A stretch of DNA of 64,000 nucleotides from Amoebophrya sp. A120 (taxonomy: Eukaryota > Sar > Dinophyceae > Syndiniales > Amoebophryaceae), in NCBI GenBank assembly GCA_905178155.1, contig CAJINV010000017.1, positions 1,596,269-1,660,268 of the forward strand, written 5' to 3'. Each line of letters starts with the position of its first letter. The stretch's first letter is position 1. Positions 24,565 to 36,876 of this stretch are shown here, one piece after another. The position numbers and the translations under genes are program-made. The notes under the pieces are model-generated. The model ran no database searches. It saw only the letters and a program-made list of their open reading frames with translations, and was not told the origin of the DNA.

Positions 24565-24605
24565 AGAAAGACGCCGGGAGTACAACAGTAGTTCGTCACT
24601 ACATG
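24565..24605 (+). repeat. 41-bp dispersed repeat, copy 1
   Basis: Core begins AGAAAGACGCCGGGAGTACA and ends with a 5-bp stem hairpin (GTAGT, loop TCGTC, ACTAC) and ATG. Identical to three other copies downstream. Confidence 0.9.
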
Positions 24606-25198
24606 ATACTGAGTGGAAAATTTCAAGAATAAGAAAACGAGCAAAATTCGGTCTTTAGAGTCTCTAGGGCGGTCGGGAGGGGTTCCAAGATCGACGAAAC
24701 ACGATGCCGGCGGCTCGACCGGCAGCGCAGAAGCAGCACGCGGCGCCCTTGGGCTCGGCCGCGTTGCATCCGGCCGGGACGCCATTTCGCCAACCATCGC
24801 CACGGGGCGCCACTTGTACTTGGAGAGGAACCGGCAGGGCCCCCGCAGCCCGACAAAGCGGCTCTTCTTGACGCCGGCAAGCAGCTGGCCGGAGGATGAA
24901 AGTGGGGCGCTTTACAGATACGCGACGTCTTTGCCAGAGTTGGCCAAATGTTGTAGCATATTTTTCGACGCCCCAAACAGTTCGCCCAATTCGCGCGCCC
25001 AATCCGGACCCTTAGCAGGGTGGGACTCCGCTCCCCGACGGACTGCATTTTGGGCGCCCAGAATTGAGGCGCCGCGTGACTCCAGAATCGATTTCCGAAG
25101 TGGGCGAACTTCCAAAAGCGCGTTTTTTGAGCACAAGATGATCAAAAAAGTCCTCTGAGCGACCCCCCGCGCCAGGGGTTGCCGGAGGGGCCTACTTT

Positions 25199-25321
25199 TT
25201 CATTCTTGAAATTTTATCCAGTGGGAATAGGGCAAAAGCCCGTTTCAGGAATGGCCCAAATCTAGGGTTCTCGAGAGGGGTCGACCCTGTTCATTCTTGA
25301 AATTTTATCCAGTGGGAATAG
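25199..25321. repeat. pair of 32-bp direct repeats
   Basis: A 32-bp sequence beginning TTCATTCTTGAAATTTTATC occurs at 25199-25230 and 25290-25321, separated by 59 bp. Confidence 0.85.
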
Positions 25322-25596
25322 CAAAATTTTGCGTGAATCACGGGCGCAATGCAGAAAAGAGCTCCGGCGTCGAGTCCCCTGGCAATGTCTTTACTCGGGC
25401 ACGCCCGCAGAAGCAGGCGGGATTATTTCAGTAGCTTCGAGCCGCTTCACGCTTGCCTGTGGAGGCGCCGCCGCGCCTCGCCTATTCGGACCACGTGACG
25501 ACCCGAGCCCATTTGGCCCCGGTTATGAATTTTCCAGAAACGGCCACACCTAGCTAACTAGTTTCGTGCGTGAGGTTGGTAGCCCTCGGCCCGTCA

Positions 25597-25683
25597 AGAA
25601 AGACGCCGGGAGTACAACAGTAGTTCGTCACTACATGAAGCCGTCAGCGTCCCCTCGCAGCTAGAAGTACAAGTAGGAGTATT
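25597..25683 (+). repeat. 41-bp dispersed repeat, copy 2, with extended 87-bp match to copy 4
   Basis: The 41-bp core is 25597-25637. Identity with copy 4 continues for a further 46 bp (AAGCCGTCAGCG onward), giving 87 bp shared. Confidence 0.9.
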
Positions 25684-25889
25684 TGTCGCTCGCGCCGCCG
25701 TGGAGGGGGCACAACGGCGCGGGATATTCTTCATAACTATAGAGCAGTAGAAATTTTAGAAACGGAGAGACCAAAGGAATGCTGTGCGAAAGGCAGCGCG
25801 CTAACTAGAATAGGGAATCCACAGCGCCCCAACGATTTTGCCTTTGAGGAAGTACGTCCGTCGCCAAATAGGGTCCTGGGGGTTTCTGG

Positions 25890-26240
25890 TAGAAAGACCC
25901 CCAGGCAGAATGAAATATGACCCCCCGGCAGACATAGATCCCGAGCGTGGGAGGTAGATCCCCAGGGAGAAAGATCCCCAAGTAGATAGATTCACAGGAG
26001 GGCTCCCAGGGACGGAGACACACCCCCAGGGACATACATTCTCAGTGAGAAACTTAGAACCCCAGGGAGATAGGTGCCCAGGGATGTAGTTTTCTTCTAG
26101 GGAAATAGCCCCCCAGGTAGATTGATAACATAGACCCCAGGCACTGACGCAGGTAAACCCCCAGTGAAGTAGGGCCACAGGTTGGCAAGTAGCCCCCCAG
26201 GTATGGGAAGGCTTTCAGCGGTAGATCCCACGGTATGGGC
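25890..26240. repeat. degenerate minisatellite with CCCCAGG motif
   Basis: Roughly 15-30 bp irregular units built around CCCCAGG followed by (g)AGATAGAT-like sequence recur for about 350 bp. Units are strongly diverged. Reading frames across it show recurring Trp-Gly on the minus strand, which reflects the repeat rather than a gene. Confidence 0.6.
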
Positions 26241-26620
26241 AGGAGCTGCGCCCCCTGCGCTCGGGGGCTGGCTTTGTTCTATCTGCCGGGCAGAACTGGC
26301 AGCGCCTTCTTTCGCTTTGCTAGCTTTCCCTTCCCACCCTCGGCCGGCAGCGCCGCTTTAGTTGGAAGGCAAAGGGGCCGCGAGCATGCCAGCAAGCAAG
26401 CTGCATGACCCGGAGGCCGTGTTGGCTTTGTGCGCCTTCCCCTCAGATATAGAATGATCTCTCAAGAGCGCCGCTGTGCCACATTCGTTCCCCCAAGCAG
26501 GCTGGCCCGGGTGGCGTTCTCCCGCGAAACCCCCGCGGTGCCTCCTGTTTCTTGCCTTCCTTCGGGCCTGCAGTCGTGCGCGTGGCCCCACTTCTCGCCG
26601 GGCCAGGCCCCGTTTATTGT

Positions 26621-26661
26621 AGAAAGACGCCGGGAGTACAACAGTAGTTCGTCACTACATG
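26621..26661 (+). repeat. 41-bp dispersed repeat, copy 3
   Basis: Identical 41-bp core. The flanks differ from the other copies except for a shared TTGT immediately upstream with copy 1. Confidence 0.9.
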
Positions 26662-26727
26662 TTATCGCCGCCGAGGCGGCGGTAGTGAGGTCACGCTGGG
26701 TTTTTTTTGACTGGGCGCGGCCGTCCT

Positions 26728-26827
26728 CTCGGACCGGCGCGACCTACGGTCGCGCGGTCCGAGATCTTTTGTTTTTGGGCGCGGCAACAGGCCTCGGGCC
26801 GGCGCGACCTGCGGTCGCGCGGCCCGA
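26728..26827. repeat. two paralogous GC-rich hairpins
   Basis: Hairpin 1 (26728-26763) and hairpin 2 (26794-26827) share the stem GGCGCGACC / GGTCGCGC and an upstream GGGCGCGGC. The outer stem reads GGACC/GGTCC in the first and GGGCC/GGCCC in the second, so the pair changes on both sides and pairing is kept. Loops are TAC and TGC. Confidence 0.75.
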
Positions 26828-27709
26828 AGACTTAGCGCGCCCGCGCTGCGGGCGCAGTGCGCATTTGCTTCCCCCCGCCTCATACATAAGAGCTTCTGCT
26901 GATTGGTTCTACGCGGTCTAGAGTGTGCTATCAGGAGGGTGTTCGCCGCTGTGATCCGTGGGCCCCGCACCTTCAAGTCATCGATCGGGGGCAGGCGTAG
27001 CAAGGGCGGCGACGCGAGACGCGGATGGGAAACCTGAAAAATGAATTAGAAGTGATTGCATGTGGGAAGACGAAGAGCCGCGAAATTCTGCACATTACAT
27101 GTAGGAAATAGAGCCTTCAAGTGATGGCGTGTGGGATATAGAGTATGAGCCTTGAAGTTCTGCACATGAGCGAAGGCGTGTCAAGCTGGCTGGTGGCTGC
27201 ACTAGCTATGTAATTAAATACTAATTGGAAGACGAAGATCATGATCCACGCAACATCCTCCTGATCCTGATCCTGATCCACGAAAGCAGACGAAGGAACG
27301 AAAAACAACCAAAGCGGCGAACGAACCCAAGCACGCACTGTGGCATTGCTCTAGCTTCTCCGGCGCTAGTACGTGCTTGCTTTCTTTTTTGGTTTTGGTC
27401 TTCTTGGGTGCCGAAGGGCCAAAAAAATCATACACGTTGTCACACACGAAAACGCTGTTGCTCATCTCATCATACATAGATCAAAGACTGCGGTCTGCTG
27501 TATCATACAAAGCAAAAAGACTGCGGTCTGTGGCCGCAGGAGGCAACTTTTTTCACTCTTGCCTCCTCCTACGCACCCGCTCCCGCGAATACCGGGGCGC
27601 AGGCGGATGCTCGGCCAACAAGTCGTCCTCTTCGTCCATGAGGACGTCTTCGTAAGTCCATTCGTCATCATCGTCGACGTCTTCGTAAGTCCATTCGTAC
27701 TCCCGTCGT

Positions 27710-27796
27710 AGAAAGACGCCGGGAGTACAACAGTAGTTCGTCACTACATGAAGCCGTCAGCGTCCCCTCGCAGCTAGAAGTACAAGTAGGAGTATT
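27710..27796 (+). repeat. 41-bp dispersed repeat, copy 4, with extended 87-bp match to copy 2
   Basis: Core 27710-27750, extended identity to 27796. Spacing from copies 1 to 4 is 1032, 1024 and 1089 bp. Confidence 0.9.
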
Positions 27797-28272
27797 ACGT
27801 ACCCTTCACCTCATCGTGATAGTGATGAACGATGACGAGGACACGGGAAAAGCTGCAAACAGTTTCTCTATTTCGTATTCGTACGTCACACTCTGACCTA
27901 GCTGATTTCAAGTTGAGTTTGAAACAACGCTCATGATTCTCGATCAATAAACTCGTCTAGGATTGTCAAGACGTTCTCTCCTCGTCGGCGTATCCGTACC
28001 GCTCGACATAATAAGAAATCGCTGCTTAGTTGTTGGGGCACAATAAGTGTGTTTTTTTTTCTGCCCGTGAAGGTTATATATAGTTAACCAATAAGGCAAG
28101 AGCCGAATAAAACTTGTTCGTCCAGCACGACGTAGTCGGCTAGAAGAGCAAATCGCAAACCCTAGAGAAAAAAGGTCACCCTCCAGTAGTTCTTCCCAAG
28201 CCAACGAGACCCTCGTCCAGGAAAGAACTTCAAAAGAACCGACCTGGGATTACGACGACAACCGATCGCTAG

Positions 28273-31232
<2,960 letters not shown>

Positions 31233-32550
31233 AGCTGCGGTAGAAGAAGATGCTCATCTACTTCCTCAGGCAGCTATGAACCCCATTGTTCTCCTCGAGA
31301 ACGAGAACGTAACTGAAACGATCCTAAATTTTGTTAACTGGTTGAAAAGCTATCTCAGATTCTTGATTCAGATTCTTGTTTTTTTACCAGAAGAACAAGA
31401 TAGAAAAGTTTACACTGCTATCTGTACCGTTTAGAGATGACGAGCACGACGCGAACGGAGATTCCGAACAAGCGCACGAAGAGGATTTCCGAACCGGTCT
31501 AAGCCTGTCGTTTCTTTTTTTTACCTCGCTCCTGTGGCCGAAGATGCTTCTCCGTAGTGGTTGAGATAGAGTCTAGCTTGCTACGACGGATGAGAGCACC
31601 CCGGGGGAGTAAAATCAAGAAACTAACGATCATGTTGGCCGTGTTTACTTGGAGGCTATGCTGTAGTTCTTAATCTACGTCTCAGTCACCGTGCTTGCTC
31701 TCTGATGAGGTCACGACCTCCCTTGAGTCTGTTGAAGAGAGTTTTTTTTTGTTTCAGCACCTATGTCTGTTTCTCTGACAGTAACTCTCTGTAATCAAAA
31801 ACCATACTACATATAACGACTTTTATCAACAAAGTGCCGCAGCCGTTCGATCGGTCCTGCGGTACTGATTATGTGCTAAAAGAGGTTTGTGAAATCAGTT
31901 TTTTGTCGTCAGTTTCTGACCTTCGGGAAATTATCGACAAGTAGTACTACTTCACTTGTTTCTATTTACAACTCCGACTGTATCTATTTGTTTCGAACGC
32001 CGTATACGATCATGATTCTCAATGCTATTTCTGATTCTTCTTGCACAGCAGCTTTTTTACGAAATAAAGTCTTCTTGTTCCAGAATCTCGACCACCGCGT
32101 TGATGTCCCGTATTGCTGTTTGAACAATGCACTTAACAACTTGCGTAGACTTTTGCAACGAGGAAGAGGGCGAGGAGGCAACAACCGGTGTTGATGTTTT
32201 TACACCTTGTTGCAGCGCTACATACTAGGACCACCACTTCACCGCCCTAGCCGATTGCGGTGTCGTTCGCGCGTAGCTACATCTACCGCAATACTAGTTG
32301 CGCGATTGTAGTGATGAGACCAATCCTTGTTTGAAAGTGATAAAAGCTACGTGAAGATCATGACGGCCAAACTGTATACAAGAACGTAGCTTTACGAGGA
32401 CCCTCTTGAATGAACCAAAGTTTATCTCTGAAGAACAAATCACAACTTATAACTTACTTCCTTTGGATTCTTTCGATTTTATTTCGACCACGACTTTTCT
32501 GCCGCTTTTGACACCTTTGTAATATTCACGCCGTTTCGATTGCTTTGTAG
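31233..32550. other. no resolved gene; possible upstream exons
   Basis: The 3' part of 31233-32550 contains a protein-like stretch after a good acceptor (cttgttccag) near 32082, reading LDHRVDVPYCCLNNALNN and a Gly/Arg-rich end. It may belong to the gene at 32551-32979, but I found no phase-consistent link. Confidence 0.3.
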
Positions 32551-32979
32551 TGCCGGTACGTGGAGGCCTCTGCAGCTGCACCAGTGCTCTCGAACGCAGT
32601 TGTCGCCATGCACCTTCATCAGAAGTTGTATCAGCACACACCGCTCCCGCTGATAGAAAATACGCGTACGTCAACATTTCTGTAAGTGAAGGCAGCTGTC
32701 GGCAGGAGCGTCTGCAGGAATCATTCAATTGCGATGCAGCTCCTCTTCGTACAATAGGCGGCTCCAGCTACAATCAAAGCGACGGCCTCGACGGTAACGA
32801 ACCTCTGAAAAAGCACCATGCATGCAAGCATGAGCAGCATGTCGAGCACCGGGGGCAGAGTGCTTGATTGTTATTATTGCAAGGTGCTGTTCGCCATTTC
32901 ATTTTCAATGTTGTCTACTAGGTTTTCCTGCCGACTTGAAGACGATGGGAGATTCACGTCCAGCACCACACGAAGGTGA
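32551..32979 (+). CDS. candidate 3' exons of a small gene
   Basis: Exons 32551-32681, 32740-32793 and 32922-32979 follow acceptors ctttgtag, cgatgcag and tctactag and use donors gtaagt and gtaacg. All phases match, ending in TGA. The product reads RYVEASAAAPVLSNAVVAM, then a basic segment RRLQLQSKRRPRR and a short tail. No domain recognised. The start is missing and lies upstream. An antisense open frame over 32447-32728 is treated as its shadow. Confidence 0.4.
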
Positions 32980-33194
32980 AATACCCGAGAAAAGAACAGG
33001 CTCTGCAACTCACCGTCAGCGGACATGCATTTTTGCAAGAAAATGAAAAATGACTGCGAGTGAGTGCACCTGCTCCTGCACAAGTAGTGCGTACTGTTCT
33101 AATATCCTGCTGACTGGCTGCTTCTATAGAGCAGCTTTAAACTTTTCAACACGTATCTGTTTAGAGAAACAAAACGCAATCTTCCCTCAACAGG

Positions 33195-34221
33195 ATGGCT
33201 TTCGGCATCGTCAAGAAGTCGCTGCTTTCCTTCGCGGCATTTGCCGCGTCGTCTGTGCACGGGCTCGTCCCCCCTACGGAGACGGAGTTTTCCGATGAAG
33301 GCGATACCCGCGGCGCGAAGACGCAGGACGAGACCGGCACCACGTCTGGGGACCTGCAAGCCGTCGTCGGGAGTGATGGAAGTACGGTAGCTGCAATATC
33401 CAACAGAAAAAAGCAGGCAGGGCAATTGTACAATGCAAAAAGAAATAGACAGCAAAACCTGTACGTGCACTTCTGTGTAACCTAAAGTAAAGCACGCTAT
33501 GGGCTCGCCCATAGGAGATTTTTGTTTTGCAGCTCTTTGGTTATTTTTTGAAGGTACAAATATATATAATTCCCTGTCTGCTTTATTCTGTGTGATATGC
33601 AATGGTGGACGTGAACAAGGGAGTCGTCGCGGCTGTGGTGATCGGCGTGATATGCATTGTTCGCATCGGTTTAGGTACATGAAGATTGGATCAAGTTCAA
33701 GCTGCAGTTTTCAGAAAAACAAAATGAACTGGACGGAACAAGCAATTTGTGTCATGCTGTTTGTGGATGGTGGATGGTATGGATGCACAAAGACTGATTT
33801 GGCTTTTCATGCTGCGACGTACAAAGCTCCAGCATGATTTTTTTTTTTCCTTTTGTCGATCGTCCAGGACGAGGACCATGTTAATGTTTGTGTACGTATA
33901 CGATGCCCTTGCAGTCTGCCATACATTTGCTTGCAGATTTCTGGTTGGAACACAGATTTCGCGCTGGCCGTTAACGGCGCCGTGAAGAAGAGTATCCGCC
34001 ATGGTCAGGGTGGCGTGGAATGGACCAAAATCCAGGCGAAATGCAGTTGCGTGACAGAGAACGGTAATAAAGAAACCTCTACCGTGCAGACCGCGACCCA
34101 TCCAGACTACCAACACAATCACGTGGACGTATATGCGCGCTGCAAAGACGCGTGCGAGGATCAGTACCCAGGAAGGAAGGTGGAGGTGGAAGAGTGCAAA
34201 GTTTGCACCAACGATGTCTAG
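33195..34221 (+). CDS. small secreted or membrane Cys-containing protein, about 180 aa
   Basis: Exon 1 (33195-33396) encodes a signal-peptide-like start (KKSLLSFAAFAASSVHGL) and an acidic Thr-rich segment. Exon 2 (from 33603) gives a hydrophobic stretch VNKGVVAAVVIGVICI. The last exon (33937-34221) encodes a Cys-rich domain (WTKIQAKCSCVTENGN; YARCKDACEDQYPG; VEECKVCTNDV). Exon 1 joins exon 2 by removal of a terminal-repeat intron. The second intron is uncertain: donor after 33658 gives 180 aa in frame; a CATT-repeat excision would add three residues. Function unknown; likely secreted or on the endomembrane surface. Confidence 0.5.
33397..33597. mobile_element. terminal-repeat intron, family G
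   Basis: The left end contains CAACAGAAAAAAGCAGGCAG; the right end mirrors it with CTGTCTGCTTTATTCTGTGT. Direct repeat TGCAA at 33392-33396 and 33598-33602. Excision joins STVAA to MVDVNKG in frame. Single copy seen. Confidence 0.85.
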
Positions 34222-34750
34222 AAGGGATAAGTGCTGACGATATGATGTTCAAGCGCGGGAGGAAAAAGTACTTACACTTTGGCGACTTTCAGCATATCAT
34301 CAATTTTTGAAGTTGGACCATGATAGAAAAATAACGGCGTACAGGGTTTAGTTGTCGTGTTCGCCGGGGTAACTGACTCATGTGCAGTGCGACCACTATG
34401 TATACGTTCATTTCTTTTCGTTAGTGTTCGTAGTTGTGCTTCACTTTTTCGGTGTTTGTCTGGTGGTGCCTGAGTTGGAGAAAGATGGACGGACCACTTG
34501 ACCTTGAACACAGTTGAGAGGAGCATAGAGTCGCTTGTCCTACGACTAAGTACCGAAAGATAAACAAGAAATACTAACCACGAGGAACGAGACGACATAC
34601 GCAAGCCAAACTTCTCTACGTATGGATCCGCCAAAATATTCAAGAAAAAGTAAATGTGAAAACATTCAGCGAGGAAGTTGTCCCCAGCACCAGCGTCTTC
34701 TGGTTTTGTGAAAACAGAACAAGCAAAACGGACAGGAACACTAAAGCAAC
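34222..34750. other. intergenic, no gene seen
   Basis: A 529-bp spacer between co-oriented genes. Nothing identifiable; presumably 3' and 5' untranslated sequence. Confidence 0.5.
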
Positions 34751-35890
34751 ATGAAATCCCTTCGACGACCCTTCTCACAGCCCGCCGAAGAAGCCGGCGA
34801 CCTGGAAACAACAGCCAACTTCGATTGGTCAAGTCTCGACCGTTTGGCGGAAGACGTGCAGCACGCTAACTGCACAGCGTCGGCTGCGCAATATAAAAAC
34901 GTGAGAAACGGCGACAGAATCGCAGAAGCAACTACATCTACTTTGGCAACCGGAACAAGCGCCGCCTTCCCACCGGCGGCGCAGGATGAAAGCGCGCCGG
35001 AGCAAGCAGGAGAAAGAAATCACATCGAGGGAACTAGTGTAGGATCACACAGCGCTCTTCTCTTCCTCGACGTCGACGGTGTGTTGCATCCGGACGGCGG
35101 CGGCTCCGTACGAGGCTCCCTAGCAACCAGTACCCTGTGCAAACCACAGATGGTAATTTTGCGAAGGATTTTGGAGAAGCTGCACGAAAGACTACAACAT
35201 TGTAAAAATGCAGTTGTTAATACGGAAAATAAGCGCAACAACCTCCCAAGGAGGACACTACATCTCATCATCAGCTCCGCCTGGAGAGAGAACCCCGGCA
35301 GGACGCAGCGACTGCTTCGGGAGCTGGTGAAGTACGGTTTGGAGTTGGAGCATTTCGACGTGCGGAAAGCAGCACGACGCACGGTAGGAATGACCACACC
35401 ACAAATGGAAATGGTTGATCCCAGCACCTCCAGCCGAAGAACTGCTGCTCTTGTTGACGAGGCAGCTGAAGATGTTGATCTGTCCTCACTGCTGCTTCCC
35501 CTGAACGTATCCACCACCCCGGCGATGAACGACTTTTTCGTGCCCTTGAAACACCGAAGGGAGAAGGAAATTGCGGAATGGATACGAACTTTTGATACAG
35601 CACAACAAACGACTCCATCGGTTTCTACGTCTCAGCTACTTTCGCAGCAGCACCAACAGGAGGCGAACAAGGCTTTGCAGAGTGCAGGCGTACCGAGAAG
35701 TTCAAAAAATCTAACCGTTCTTGTCCTTGACGACTTACCGCTGCTGGAAGAGCACATTGGTGTACAAAACAGTTTTTTGCACGTCAACCTGGCAACGGGG
35801 CTGGTCGAAACCGATTTGGATAGATGCTTGAATCTCGTAGAAAAACAAGTAATAAATCACAACGCGTTCTTGTGCTGCAGCAGAAAATGA
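34751..35890 (+). CDS. HAD-fold protein resembling the HAD domain of Swiss-Army-Knife RNA repair proteins, 379 aa
   Basis: Single exon from ATG 34751 to TGA. After about 95 disordered residues the HAD motif I is LLFLDVDGVLHP near residue 102, with the DxDG nucleophile pair. Motif II-like LIISSAWRENPGRT follows near 175. A region reads RREKEIAEWIRTF near 275. The C-terminal acidic motif is LTVLVLDDLPLLEEHIG near 325, then LATGLVETDLDRCLNLV. This order (DVDGVLHP, SSxWR, RxxEIxxW, LDD, GL) is that of the HAD_SAK families, which are phosphohydrolase-like. Substrate unknown. No intron, unlike its neighbours, which could reflect retroposition or chance. Confidence 0.7.
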   Translation: MKSLRRPFSQPAEEAGDLETTANFDWSSLDRLAEDVQHANCTASAAQYKNVRNGDRIAEATTSTLATGTSAAFPPAAQDESAPEQAGERNHIEGTSVGSHSALLFLDVDGVLHPDGGGSVRGSLATSTLCKPQMVILRRILEKLHERLQHCKNAVVNTENKRNNLPRRTLHLIISSAWRENPGRTQRLLRELVKYGLELEHFDVRKAARRTVGMTTPQMEMVDPSTSSRRTAALVDEAAEDVDLSSLLLPLNVSTTPAMNDFFVPLKHRREKEIAEWIRTFDTAQQTTPSVSTSQLLSQQHQQEANKALQSAGVPRSSKNLTVLVLDDLPLLEEHIGVQNSFLHVNLATGLVETDLDRCLNLVEKQVINHNAFLCCSRK

Positions 35891-36402
35891 AAAGAAGCAC
35901 GCGCAACATACTATCAACTTGTTGCTTTTGAATGTTGAAGTGGCATTTTATTTTATGTTCGTGATAGATCAAGATCATCACGGCGACTGCAGTCGGATGC
36001 GTTCTCGGCGCGGCTCTGAAGCGGCTGCTCGTCGCTTTGTTGATCATGATCTGCGGAATCGGTACATCTTTGACGTTGGAACGCTCGCTGTTGTCGTTTA
36101 GTACATTTCATTCGTACTCAAATAACCCGTCCGACGCTGCGTGGATCACATGCACTTGCACCGTCTAGAAAAGTGGATCAGCAGCGCGCGGGTTGAGTCA
36201 ACCCACAAGATCTGGTGGTCAAGGACAGACACTCATGATACCAAAGCGATGTTTCTCTGGATCACGAGAACTACATAACAGAAAAATTTTTAGTACAACA
36301 AGTTTCCACTTGTAGTGCCTCTTCATAATTTCCGACGTCTACGAGGACCACCCTAGACTGAAAATAAAACCCCTACTCTCTATTTCGTCAGTCGTTTGAT
36401 GA
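35891..36402. other. intergenic, no gene seen
   Basis: Spacer of about 0.5 kb after the HAD gene with no convincing coding frame. Confidence 0.4.
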
Positions 36403-36840
36403 AAGAGCAGAAACAGTTGTCACATTGACGATCAGGATCATTCGAGCATCCCGATCCGGCTGAAAATTCGAGGTTCGCCCATCTTCGAAATGGAGTAAGT
36501 ATCTCCTCGAAATCGTATTTTTTTTTCGGGAGTTGTGCAGCCCAGGGATAACTCGGTCGTCGCGTGAGGAGCGCAACATTGATGCTGATTTACAACAACA
36601 ACATCAATGCATCTATACAGTTTTTTTCGACGATCTGTCCCGGAGGAAGGAGAAGGATCAGGCGTTGGGTCGGGACGTGGACGTGGACGTGAAACTAGAT
36701 TTAAATTTATACGATCGAGTGCTCCCGCTCCGTTGTCAGATGTCGAGCGAGCCGCTCGAGAAAGTAACAAGTACATTAGTAAACTAGGAAAAAGTAAATT
36801 TGGAATGAACTTGGTAAATTGCAGCGACAGATCTAAATAA
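36403..36840 (+). CDS. candidate small gene just upstream of the acyltransferase
   Basis: An open segment within 36403-36494 (HIDDQDHSSIPIRLKIRG, SPIFEM) ends at a strong donor GTAAGT. The acceptor tctatacag leads into exon 36621-36840, phase-matched, giving FFRRSVPEEGEG, a Gly/Arg run, SDVERAARESNKYI and a basic C-terminus ending in TAA. No start exon found. It ends only 36 bp before the next ATG, so it could instead be part of that gene's 5' leader. Confidence 0.35.
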
Positions 36841-36876
36841 TTTTTCATTCCTCAATTGAAATAAAGGATCACCATC

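Larger units (their letters stand above)
23006..28272. other. gene-poor repeat region
   Basis: Over 5.2 kb there is no convincing gene. The sequence differs from its surroundings: GC-rich blocks, four copies of a 41-bp repeat at roughly 1-kb spacing, a 32-bp direct repeat, a degenerate minisatellite and two related hairpins. Long open frames on both strands at 24613-25158 follow from the GC richness. Small local duplications also occur, such as CGTCTTCGTAAGTCCATTCG twice between 27640 and 27700. I saw no tRNA, rRNA or spliced-leader gene. Confidence 0.6.

Noticed and set aside
24613-25158. 181-aa open frame on + and overlapping frames on the minus strand
   Set aside because: GC-rich sequence open on both strands, no ATG start for the + frame and no recognisable motif.
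25801-26178. 125-aa minus-strand frame with recurring Trp-Gly
   Set aside because: The periodic residues come from the CCCCAGG minisatellite.
27553-27744. Minus-strand frame with repeated EWTYEDV
   Set aside because: Explained by a local 23-bp DNA duplication running into the 41-bp repeat; no upstream gene structure.
25597-27796. CRISPR-like regularly spaced repeats
   Set aside because: Only four copies with spacers of about 1 kb in a eukaryotic context; not CRISPR geometry.
33695-33936. A further terminal-repeat element as intron 2 of the small secreted gene
   Set aside because: Ends are partly mirrored (GCATCG, GTACA) but I found no convincing direct repeat that also gives the right frame.
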